The position numbers were made by a program, and so were the translations under genes. A DNA stretch of 64,000 nt from Rhyacophila brunnea. Lineage: Eukaryota; Arthropoda; Insecta; Trichoptera; Rhyacophilidae. Positions within the stretch are counted from its first letter, which is position 1. Each line of letters starts with the position of its first letter. The notes beneath the pieces are model-generated. The model searched no databases. It saw nothing but the letters and a program-made list of their open reading frames with translations, and was not told where the DNA came from. The stretch spans positions 372,001 to 436,000 of the forward strand of contig JAGYXB010001104.1 in assembly GCA_022495005.1 (NCBI GenBank), given 5' to 3'. Shown one piece after another: positions 11,860 through 22,700 of the stretch.

Positions 11860-14800
11860 CTATTGCAGCATGAGAGATTCCAAGTTTCTATTGAGAATAG
11901 TGTCTTTAACGGAATTAAACACAACTTCAATATTGTGAGTGTCGATTGCGGTGGTGAAGTGATGATACAAGGTGGTCTTGGGTTCGCGCCTCACGTTGGC
12001 GAACATCTCCAGCAGGAAGCTCTGCACGTGCTGCAGGGAGTGGGGGTCGCCTTTGTACTGGGGATAGTACCAGCGGATATCAGTCTCAGGGTTGGCTACC
12101 TTCTTCTCCAGAAGGTCTGACTTATTCAAGAACAGTATTATAGAGATTCCTCTGAAGCTTATATTATTAACTATAGTGTCAAATATGTTTTTGGCCTCTT
12201 CCAATCTATTCGTAACCCTAAAAAACAAAAACAAAAAATATATATTTCACTATTTTCACACTATCCACTGGTAAGAATTCATGTAGGTATGTTAATCGAA
12301 AAAAAACCACACACAATTCTGTATGTGAAAGGATAAACGTGCTGAAAATGAATTGAATACAATAAGCAAAATTAACCATAACGCATAATAATTATAAGCA
12401 TAAATAAAGAAAAACATCAAATCAACGCCCCTGAGTAAATTTCACACAGAAACATAGAAGTTCACATACAAAGTGTAGTGATTCAAGACAATTTATCCAG
12501 CCATGATTTGAACCCTGGACCTTCCACGTGTCAGATGACCATGATACAAAAATACTGCCTGTCTACAGTGAAGATTAATACATTTATTATGGCCATCTTA
12601 TTACATAAAATTAAATCTTAACTAAAATTAATTTAATCTTAACAAAACACTAAACATCAATGTGATAATACTCCTGTGCCCTGAACACACGTAAGTATAG
12701 ATTATTTTATCCCACGAAAGCGGCGAAATAATTTATAGTTGGTCTGTAGTTCGCCGATCAAGGGTGCATTCGTGACAAAAAACACATTTAAGTAAAATGA
12801 ATTAATTTAATGTAATTCTTTGATACAACATGCAATAATAATTGAATGCATAAACCTCTGCAGCCAATTTACCAAACTGATCTCAGTCTCAGAGCATGTC
12901 CTCAAAAGGAAAACATGCTTCAAATCTTAGTATTATAGTGCGGCAAAAAGTATCCTAACATTTGAAAGCAATAATATTATCATTACTAAACTGTGTCCAC
13001 ATAAGATACAAAAGATAACCATAAACACTACATACAATGAGTCATATTGTTACATTGAATAATGGTATGTCTCATTTGCAAGATAACACGACTATAAAAC
13101 ACATTACACAATTATTTTGAGTCATGGCCTGGATTCTGATGGAGATGTTTTGAGCAAACTACATTCAAAGACTATTCATAAACTGAAAAACAAATTTTTT
13201 TTGCTGCAGTAGTATCCTCTATAACAGTAATCAGCATTAAAAATAACATTAGAGGACGATAACATTAAAAAAAAAATATAGGTAGAAGGACAGATTCCTC
13301 TGGCATTACAGCTGCGATGAAATCACTTTGGAACGGTGTATGTGTCATTTGAAAGTAACAATATCAACACCTAAATGAATCGCCTGCACTGCCAGGAGAA
13401 TCCAACGCCATTCTACTGGGCCTAGTTACCGTATAAAGGTTGAAAAAGCTTGATAATAATTATAATAGGTAAACTTTGTAGGAAAGATATTGCGTCATTA
13501 TGATGACTTATCTTTTGTCATCATGCGAATAATGATAGTGTAAGTATACAATGAATATATATTATTTTAAAATTGAGAACAAATTTTAATTTCATAAGAT
13601 ATCCATGGTTATTACAGAAAAACCTCGTTAATACGAATTCCACGGGAATGAAAATCGAAAAAAAATTGGAATTACGAAATGTAAGGGGAAAAAATATAAA
13701 AATTTTGATTTTCGTTAATTTCGTTTACGATCATAGATGTGCCTACGAAATTTCCGATTCCGTGTGTGTTAATGGGTCATAAAATGTCAGGATTATTTAT
13801 ATTACCTTCTTAAAATGTTACAATTTTCAATGAGTGGCTCATGAAATAGTGTACTATATTACGATTTATTGAATATTTTTGTATACCAGGGACTCTGAAA
13901 TCATTTCGAATTACGAAATAGAATTAAAGATATGGTTTTATATGAAAATAATGTTCAAGGGACTTTTTTTTCGCGAAAATTTTGAATTCTGGCGAATTTT
14001 GAATTATCCGTGTTCTTACTAACGAGGTTTTACTGGACTTATTAAAAATATTCTTTTGTCAACAAGCATATTACCAATGACATTAATATGGACGAATCAT
14101 CTGGAAAAGAAAATGACACTCACTTTATTGTTGGGTCTGCCGAATGGCATAATCTGTTCTAACGCCATTACAATAAAGGTGATATTGCTATAAATTCCTG
14201 ATGCTTTTTGTTAGGTCTGCCGAATGGTTCGGTTCGAACGGGTTCGCTCAAATGAACATTGACATTAGAAACACTGTTCTAACGCCATTACAATAAAGGT
14301 CATATTTCTATAAATTCCCGATGCGTGATATTGCATAATGAAATTGCGTGACGTCTACCTATACATGCGAGTGCGCGAATTTACTTGCTAGCTACTGTAT
14401 TGAGTGAGTCGTCCATTAATAATGTCATTGCATATTACACATTAATTAATTTATTGTTCACTTAAAATAATATCATAAAATATATTCGGTATAACTAAAT
14501 ATTGTAGTTTTCAATTGACTTATTGATATATCAAGTATTTATGATGGTTTAATATATTGCCATCACATGAACCTTAACCATAACACACCTACCCCATCCC
14601 ATATTCTCTATTCTGACTTATTGGGAGTACTCGGACCCTTAAGTCTAAATGCGACTATGCTACAATGTCAGTGTCATCAAAGCTAATTAACTGGCGTAAA
14701 TCAGACTGACTATCTTTTGATTCCTGTATAATAATAACTATTGATAATACCAGGGAATAGAAAGTGAATGGAAACTGGCATACACTACTGGGTGTGGTTT

Positions 14801-17800
14801 AACAGGCTATGGATCTGTGTGTAATAATATATAAGTGTGGAAAAATATAGGATAAACCTAAACCTCAATTAAACCCCGCTTAGACCAAACAATAATAAAA
14901 AATATTATTCTATCTACAAAATATCTAAAATTATGTATGATTTAATGGAATTATACATATTACCTAATTATTTTAAATATAACTATATGAACAATAAAAT
15001 CACTTTCTCAAATTGCTATGAAGTTGCATATTGTCACTGATGCCTTTATAGCTTAGCAAAGTCGATATGTAAATCAGTAGTTTTCTTACCTATCTTCAGA
15101 CAAAACTTGGTCAAACTCTGATGAAGATACAAGAAATAGAATGGACGTGACAGAATCAAAGCACTGCGTCCATTTCTGCCTCTGAGTCCTCTGTCCCCCG
15201 ACATCGACAAACACAAACGGGACGTTGTTGATGTGTATTGTGAATTCGGAAATTCCTTTTGTGGCTTTGCGGCAATGCAGAATATCCTGATGAGTGGGAA
15301 TGTAGTCGGGCCGGACGATTCTCTCAATTTCATCAAAAAAGTAGCTGACTGAATCACTCTGGAAATAAACATACATGCAATCAATATACCTACTAAAATT
15401 AATCTTGTATGAGTACTGTTGGCTCGCTCGCACATAGAAAATCATCTTGACTGGGATATATAGTCATAAATCAAAACCGCGTGCAATATTACAACTCTCT
15501 TCCGCGCGCACAGGTGAAGCCATGCCGGAACAGTGACGTTACACAGTTAACCGAAACGAATAATAAAGCAGCTTCTGTACAGGAGCTGATGCGACATTTT
15601 GCTATTCTACCTGCGTCCCATGTAGAGTGAAATCTGATACTGCGATAAGCAAATGTTTTTTTCTACCAAGAATGTCACACCGACGCTATGTGCGGCAGTA
15701 CATTAAGTTACACGTGTTTTGTGAATGACAACAAAATCACATTGACAAAATTTAACGCATTGCTGCCGAGATGAGTTTGTATGTGCGAACAGGCTTAATC
15801 TTTAACGGAAGGCCATTATAATAAGTGGAAGTAAGACTAAATCTAATTATTTTTATTATCTATTAATTATTTTTATTTCTTGACCCACTTTGATAACATT
15901 AAATACAATTGTTTTTAGATAATATCTTCTTCCAAGTGATGCATATGGGGAACACAGTCCGGAGGAAATGATAGATGATTTTCATGTTAGTTAAGTGTCT
16001 GTTATAATATGCTGTAATAGGAGGTTGGGATAACCATCACTAAGTACACATATCAGGTTTTGCCATCTGACCACTGTGTTAAGTCTAGATGAGAAGCAAC
16101 GACGTCTACACTCTAGAGTCAGGTAGTTGAAAATTTTAATTTACTTCTAAGGTTATGTACTTCGATCTAAATTTACATTTTTGTGCCGCGGCCTGACTAT
16201 ATTATAAGCCTTGGATGAAAAAAGATCTTTTCTCTAAATGAATGACACAGTAAATGTACTAATTGCTAAATAATTGTCTCTTGTGGAGCCAGGTCGCATT
16301 AGCCGATCAACACAACTTAAAATCAAACTGATCTTGATAGCTTTCAACCAACATAAGGGGACACTCCAAGAGTATGTGAGATTGGCATTCTGCGATTAGC
16401 CACATTAACGTATGAGGGATTTATTAGGTCAACATGAACTCTACAGTGAAACTACTGTGACCGCTTAAAAATTGGAAAGTACGATCATCTGGAGTCATCT
16501 GGTTACCTACATACTATGGCTACATATTTGGAAAGAACAAAAATTTTGTCAGCCCCTGGTGAATACATTCTACTGTTACAGCGTGGTGACATGCTTAATC
16601 ACTCATCGCTCTGACAATGAGATGCAACCTATGGGACATTCTACTTCTCAACCAGTACAGTTGCAGTATCATGGACAGTATCCGACAACATATGGCAAGA
16701 GACATATGTCTATGGTGGTATTCCTTCAGCAGTGGATCAACAAAGCCTACTGATTGTTTAAAAATACTTATCTTTATAGCGCTTGTACACGTGCATGGAT
16801 TTACCACCAACTATAGCATGTAAATTAAACTATCACGATAAGAACTGTTTACATACTGACGTTGTCGGTTGTCGTGTCAATCTCATTTTTCTAGTGTCAA
16901 CGAGATACGTTGATTATTGTTGTGTAAAGGTTTTCTGTGCTGCGCTATCTGTCTACTGCGCATGCGCAAATATCGCATAAATTGCAACTATCGCGTGAAA
17001 ATTCAGAAACTGCTGAACTTTTTTGATCCATCTATGCAGTCTTGCAACTTGAACGATAATACATGTTTATAGCACTTTACACATGCATGAATTTACTGAC
17101 GGCAGTATGTATTTTCGCAACCATAATAATAAAATGCAAATGTAAACACATATTATCGTGCAAGTTGCAAGACTGCATGCATGGATCAAAAAAGTTTAAA
17201 GGCTTCTGAATTTTCACGTGATAGTTGTAACTAGCATGACATGCGCATGCGCAGTAGAACGATAGTGGCAAACGTGATGGAAAAATTACGAACATACGTG
17301 CAGAGCATTTTGACAACCTCCTACATAGCACCACACAATGACGTGACTCGCTTAAGCTTGAAGAATGAGATTGGCGAGTCGCACCTTTGCATGTAAGCTG
17401 TTATTGTCAGGATAGTTTAATTTTTACACTATCGTTGCCAACAAATCCATACACGTGTAAACGGGCTATTACTCTACTAGTATTTACCACACATGACATT
17501 AAAATAAATTCTAAAAATGTCATATCTTGGGCACATAGTATTGCATCCAAACTACTATAACTATCATTATGTAAAATAATAGTGTGAAATAAATCCTTAC
17601 TAGTTGAAACTCGCGCCTTCGTTCATAAGCTCGTTTAATGGCTCGATCTTGCCATAAGGATTGGATGTGAGGCGCGTAATGCATGAACAGCCTTCCATCC
17701 AGAGTAGCAGTGCTATTGAAATGTACTGCTTGTTGGCCTATATCTAAATTACGAGGATTCTCCCACGGTATGACCAGCTTGTCACGGGCATCCACAAGCA

Positions 17801-18113
17801 CTTGTATCCCTTTTACGATATTCTGATAGATAATATGTTGGTACTCCTTCATCAATTCCGGCTCAAACTTAACCCTGTGAATGATTCTCATCTGTTTCAA
17901 GAATGTTGACTTTCCACTTTCGCCAGCTCCGAGAAGCAATAGTTTTACTTGCCGGCGAAAAACTTGCTTGTCCTTTTCTAAGATCCGATCGATCTCTTTA
18001 CTCCTATATCTCTGTTCTATCTCCTCCGGTGTCAACTTAAGCCTCAGCCAACATCCTACTGCATCAGAGCAACAGGCACATGACCATAAATCACTGGCCA
18101 TTTTGAGTGACAT
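11860..18113 (-). CDS. cta: G protein alpha subunit, G12/13 class (concertina), 3 exons
   Basis: Coding exons on the minus strand: 18113-17601, 15358-15090 and 12217-11860. The phases join cleanly, giving 379 residues (vertebrate G-alpha-13 is 377). The protein binds GTP and, in flies, relays Fog/GPCR signals to RhoGEF2 and actomyosin at the plasma membrane. Visible motifs: P-loop GAGESGKST (about residue 60), arginine switch region [10 protein letters not shown], switch [20 protein letters not shown] (G4), FTTAIDT (G5), and the class-specific C-terminus LMLQ. N-terminal cysteines (SCACCSD) are probable palmitoylation sites. Splice sites: CTA|GTAAGG, CAG|AGTGAT, ATAG|GTAAGA, TTAG|GGTTAC. The first ATG is at 18113; a second in-frame ATG four codons later is an alternative. 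The introns contain MITEs. All key residues are present, so the gene looks functional. Confidence 0.95.
12234..13600. other. cta intron 2, proximal part
   Basis: No gene. At 12484-12545 there is a weak tRNA-like stretch in reverse (GGGTTCAAATC as box B), perhaps a SINE relic. The remainder is unique-looking AT-rich intron. Confidence 0.4.
13615..14035. mobile_element. Tigger-like MITE copy 1 (TIR CAGAAAAACCTCGTTAATAC)
   Basis: The ends CAGAAAAACCTCGTTAATAC and, inverted, CAGTAAAACCTCGTTAGTAA bound 421 bp with long internal AT-rich homology to the copy at 31556-32095 (shared ATAGATGTGCCTACGAAATT and AATGGGTCATAAAATGTCAG). The TIR resembles pogo/Tigger ends. It lies in cta intron 2. The ORF inside (13573-13782) is not a gene. 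Confidence 0.75.
14129..14330 (+). repeat. Imperfect tandem duplication
   Basis: The blocks GGTCTGCCGAATGG (14134 and 14212) and CTGTTCTAACGCCATTACAA (about 14154 and 14274), with AATAAAGGTNATATT following, occur twice. The first copy lacks about 42 bp that the second has. It is a local duplication in cta intron 2 with no coding sense. Confidence 0.7.
14855..14960. repeat. Fragment related to the hAT MITE at 30501
   Basis: The sequence with TCAATTAAACCCCGCTTAGA and CAAAATATCTAAAATTATGT matches internal parts of the MITE at 30501-31082. The rest of 14330-15085 is unremarkable intron. Confidence 0.45.
15360..16770. other. cta intron 1, 3' part
   Basis: No gene, tRNA or clear transposon found. 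Short ORFs at 16472-16823 overlap each other in several frames and look like chance products. Confidence 0.4.
16776..17468. mobile_element. Large palindromic MITE, possibly two nested copies
   Basis: The left end TAGCGCTTGTACACGTGCAT (16776) is repeated inverted at 17468 (TAGCCCGTTTACACGTGTAT). It recurs a third time in direct orientation at about 17068 (TAGCACTTTACACATGCATG). Long arms with TGCGCATGCGCA cores (about 16953-17065 and 17140-17270) are inverted copies of each other. Three terminal-like sequences suggest one copy inserted in another. It lies in cta intron 1; the small ORFs inside are products of the palindrome. Confidence 0.65.
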
Positions 18114-18892
18114 ACAGTGCGGTTAATGAATATGCAATGTTATCGAAGGCACTGGTTGACAATGTATAATGCACTTTGTTACGAAATAAAGGCTGTAAAC
18201 AGACTAAACATCCTTAGTGACACAAGCATCTTGAAAAAAGTAGAAACAACAACAGAAAGGTAACACCCACTCCATTCCAAAACAAAATTACTTGTCAACC
18301 ATAGATGTAGGCCTTTTTTAATTAATAAAAAATACTGCCAGCATCAAAAATACATTATTTTTTGCCAACCTCACTACGATAAATTCTGAAAATACCCTCA
18401 ATTAGAACGTTTCAATTTAGCCAATCGAAGAGCGCCTTGAAACTTATTTAAATAATATTTTCTTATATTAATAATTTTAATAAGCCACAGTTTTTGTACT
18501 GATTTTTTTTGTACTTTTTTTATTGAGAGAGAGAGAACAAAAATTCCTCGGCTTTGATTTGACACCTTATTTCCCAAGATTGAAGGAGTCCAATCTCTTT
18601 GTTATTTCCCATTTTCGCCGGTATTTTTTTTTTGCCGGAACAGTTAATGAAAAGCGCCTGAGTATTTTTCAAATTTCCCGTTATTTTTTGTGAGAAGCAA
18701 AAAAATATACCTAAGTAATAATATTATATTCAACCGAAAACAACGCGTACTATAATTTTTGCCGAAATACTATAATTCAATTTATTCGAGCGCGTATAAT
18801 TTGGTGACAAAAATATGGCAGCACTGAAGCTTTCACCTGTCAAAAACCTGACTACGGATTTAGGTATATTATCTATGGTACGATCTACGAGT
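18114..18892. other. cta/RRN3 divergent intergenic region, cta side
   Basis: This presumably holds the cta promoter and 5' UTR. At 18740-18828 lies the right end of another copy of the CAGTGNTGCCA hAT MITE (TACTATAATTTTTG at 18748, TACTATAATT at 18768, end GGCAGCACTG at about 18828). I cannot define promoter elements. Confidence 0.4.
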
Positions 18893-19102
18893 CAGTGATG
18901 CCAACCGTACTATATAGGACAATACTATAATTTTAATTCTGCGAAAAATGTAAAATACTATAATTTTAGCCCAAATATACCAAAATACTATAATTTTAAA
19001 GGATTCAAGACGAAAAATGTTCCTGTACTATATATTTTTTAGAAATACTATAATTTTTACGCCTTTGTACTATAATCAGCATAGAAAAAGATGGCAGCAC
19101 TG
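18893..19102. mobile_element. 210-bp hAT MITE with perfect 8-bp target duplication
   Basis: The ends CAGTGATGCCAAC and, inverted, CAGTGCTGCCATC are flanked on both sides by ctacgagt (18885-18892 and 19103-19110), an exact 8-bp duplication diagnostic of hAT insertion. Inside, TACTATA-type 12-mers recur at 18908, 18923, 18956, 18986, 19026, 19046 and 19068. They look like subterminal transposase-binding repeats. It sits between the divergent genes cta and RRN3. Confidence 0.85.
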
Positions 19103-19412
19103 CTACGAGTAGTGTACGAAGTACCAACACTACCAACGTTATTGTACGTCATTTCGTAAATCCTTCAAAAGTTCGAAACCACGTTGTTTGTGTGAGCATA
19201 TTTCAAGCGCCGCCACTCTTTTATTAAATTTCATAAAGAACCAAGTAGTTTCGATTTTAGAAATATACTATTTCATTAGAGTAATTACTTATTCTGACTA
19301 AGCTCTTAAGAATTGATTATATACTTATTTATAAAAACTGTGAAGTCCTTCAGTTTCGTCTCTTTCACAATCATATGAAATATTGATAATGATAATGTGA
19401 TATCAGTAGAAA

Positions 19413-19709
19413 ATGTCATTACAAGAAAGTTATAAGGGTGTCGCCAAAGAACCGCCACAAAATAAAATCGTCGTAGAGAAAATTCAACAATTCCTGAAAG
19501 ATAAGAATTCGAGTGACTTCTCAGAGTCTACCAGATTAGAATCTTTTCACGTGGATCAAAACCAAAACACAATAGTAAACGAAGAAGAAGAAAGTGCTTC
19601 AAATATATTAAATCAAATTCTTAACTACAAAAAACTTCTCATTCTCAGACACCCCAGTGTCGCGAGCTTGGTGAAATCTGTTTCGGAAGCCCACGATCTA
19701 ACTATTTAA
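19413..19709 (+). CDS. Unrecognised 98-codon ORF, upstream cistron of RRN3 transcript
   Basis: I do not recognise this protein. It is hydrophilic (N-terminal basic/polar part PPQNKIVVEKIQQFLKDK, acidic cluster NEEEESAS at about residues 57-62), with a C-terminal amphipathic block around NQILNYKKLLILRHPSVASL. There is no signal peptide or membrane segment. It ends TAA at 19707-19709, and the RRN3 ATG follows after a single base in another frame. That spacing, and the absence of room for a promoter, suggest a dicistronic mRNA with re-initiation. Alternatively it is a separate transcript overlapping the RRN3 5' UTR, or splicing joins it differently. Its ATG context (GAAAATG) is acceptable, and codon use looks coding. 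Confidence 0.6.
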   Translation: MSLQESYKGVAKEPPQNKIVVEKIQQFLKDKNSSDFSESTRLESFHVDQNQNTIVNEEEESASNILNQILNYKKLLILRHPSVASLVKSVSEAHDLTI

Positions 19710-19710
19710 A

Positions 19711-22700
19711 ATGTCTGTAGTTTCTGGAAGGAGTTCTCTAGTTTCCATGGTGCGTAGCTCGTTATGTCACCGGAATTCTTTGGCCAAGACCAAGTTTCAA
19801 ATTGTCCCCCATCAAATAGAATCAGTGCTACATTCCCTTTTACAAAAGAATAACTCAAAGCCTTATGAGGAGTTGGTGTGTACTTTGCGAGACGGTGATC
19901 TGTCAGATGATGACTTGACGCTTGTTTTGAGTGAGTGCTCTATATGTGTAGGAATCCTGGATAGAGAAACCAGACTCTTGGTGGAAGTACTGTGCTCCAT
20001 AAACTGGCCTACGAGGCCATCGAGAATTATCGATTTATTTAGCAGATGGCTTCTGGATTTGCTCACAGCACAAATATATCATGCGCCGATGGCAATTGGA
20101 TCATTAGTAAAAACATTAGGCAAAAGTAAGTACTATTGTTTTCCAATCGTATTATTAAATTTCATCCTATAGGCACGGTACATTTTGGTATATGTTCTGC
20201 CATGTCCGATCCTGATAGGATCATATGGGCCTCCACAAGGTGGAGGTTTGTATTGACAGATTTTGTTTTTTACGAGAAATGGATGTCAGCCACTTGCTCA
20301 ACCTATTAGGTCCATACCCTGACACAGACAAATTGAAAAACAATATTTGTAATTGCCAGACCTGGTACCCACGCCTTTATAGTCCAACGCTTAAGCCGTG
20401 CGGCCACCGTGGGTGTATATTATAAGTATAGTATTGTAGGATACCGCAAGGTTCCTTATCATGGTTTTTCAAAAAGTGCACACTAAACATTGTCAGTCAC
20501 ACTTATTTGTTTTCATTGAATTAAGAATACAAATTGCAGATGGTGTTGTAGCAGAAAAGCAGTCTAAACTTTTCCCTAGCGACTATACAAAATGAAAGAG
20601 TTGTCAAATGTCAGCTTAGACCACAGCTGTACATACATAAATACCGTATTTCCTCGATTTTAAGACACCATCGATTATAAGAGGCACCCTTATTTTTATA
20701 TACTTAAGTACTTACCAATAATAAAAAAAAAAAAAAAAAACTTCGGTAATTATGCCGCAGATGCCGTCATGAGCTTTGATCATTTTTTTTACGAAAACAG
20801 TTTATTTCATGTAGACAATTATATTAAATACCATTTTCTGTCGGCGCATAGGCTTTTCGATCCAACAATTGTTAATTTGAAATTTTCATACATTTTGATG
20901 CATCATTATCACAAACTAAGATATTAGGTTGGGGTAGGTTAAGTTAGGTTAGGTTTGGTTTGGTCTAAATAGAAGGTTATAAAATCTCATGACGATATCT
21001 GCAGCACATTTACCAAAACTTCATGTACCAGATTGACTGGTTTGTCCTGTGCTCTGTCCAAGAAATATGGCATTCGGCGCCAGCACCACATCTCGAAGTC
21101 ATCAATTGCCTTCCGCTCCTTTGCCTTCAGGGTCCATGAGTCGACAAATATGGAGAACACTAATGTTTGCACAAGCATAATTTTTGTGGCAATTGAAATT
21201 CCCCGATCCTTCCATATAGTGGTAAGACTTGTCATCGCATTTTTCGCAATCTGTAGGCACCTTCTTATTTCTGCTTGACACCTGCCTTTTCCACTAATGG
21301 TCGATTCCAGATATACAAACTCAACCACTGTTTCTAAGTTTTGGAGTATACTTGCTGTTGGTAGAAGGTTAGCCCGATCGACAATCCATTAACTTGGTCT
21401 TATTTGCAACTCTCTTCCTCTACATGGTGTAGCAGCTCAGTGAGTTTTTTTTCATCAGCTGCAATTAGTGTGGTATCATCTGCGAATCTTGAGTTGTTTA
21501 TTTTCTGGCCACCAATTATTGTTATTCCGCCTTACCAATGATCTAGGGGTCTCCGCATTATATGCTCTCCATATTATATTGAATTACTGGGGAGATACAA
21601 ACACGTCCCTGACGGACTCCCTTCTCGGTTCGGAAGTGAGGCTATTGGTTTCAAAGTCAGTTCCCCCATATTTCGTCATTTTGTGATAATCGCTAAACTT
21701 CATAAATAAATAAATATTTATAAATATGTAGTGAAATAAAATTATGTAAAATATTGGGACCAACTATTGTTAAACTTTAATTGGGCTTAGTTTACATTGT
21801 AAAATTGAGGTACAGATTTAACAAAAAACTTTCATTTTACTTTCTGTTTTGATTTTTGAATCATACTTTTATAGTAGATCAGGAGAAACCAGGCTCTCAC
21901 TTCAATATTTGTTCTATTTGATGTCTCCTTATGGTGATGTATGGGTCCACATGGTTTAAAGCCTAAGTCCTAGATTATTCATCAGGTTGTCATCTCTTTG
22001 ACTGATAAGAACTGTTATCTAAGTATAATCTTAGTATAATAATTTTAAACATTGCTTTTCTTTATTTCCTTAGGCGATTCTATTTGGCATGAGATACCCA
22101 GTCCAGAACAAACTAGAATATTTTCAAACGTCCACAATTTGATAGCAAAAGTGGTGGCTGTAATTCCAATGTAAGTTAATTAGAAAACTTTTTTATGATA
22201 ATAATAATTTGGAGGCATTCATTGAATCAGTTTCATACATGACATATTATGACTGCCTCAAAAAGTATCTTCCTGCGGTTGGCCAGCTGAATACACATAA
22301 TTGATCATTAACTTAAAATACTTAAAATGTTGACTTACAACTTTTGGCACCAATCCCACGACATGATAAACCACATAATGTGATCAATGAAAATGAGGAA
22401 TGATACAATTTTTTGTTTATATATTAGTGGGTGCCTAATCTGCACCAGCGTTGGTAAACCCCTTTGGGTGAAACTGGGTGGGCTAAAATTTAATTTGAAA
22501 TTGTGAAATTCCGAATAGTGAATCGAATATTTATTTTTTTGGAAATGCTAATTTTTCTTTATAATAATGAACTCTGTAGAATATGGAAAGAAATTCATTA
22601 ATTTAACTAACATTTACTTACTTACATGGTAGAACTTTGTACTTGGAGATTTTAAAAAATCAATGATAATATTTGAGTTATTTATGTTTAGGGCATAATA

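Noticed and set aside
16472..17334. Several ORFs of 60-93 codons on both strands
   Set aside because: They lie in or beside a palindromic MITE and shadow each other; no domain recognised.
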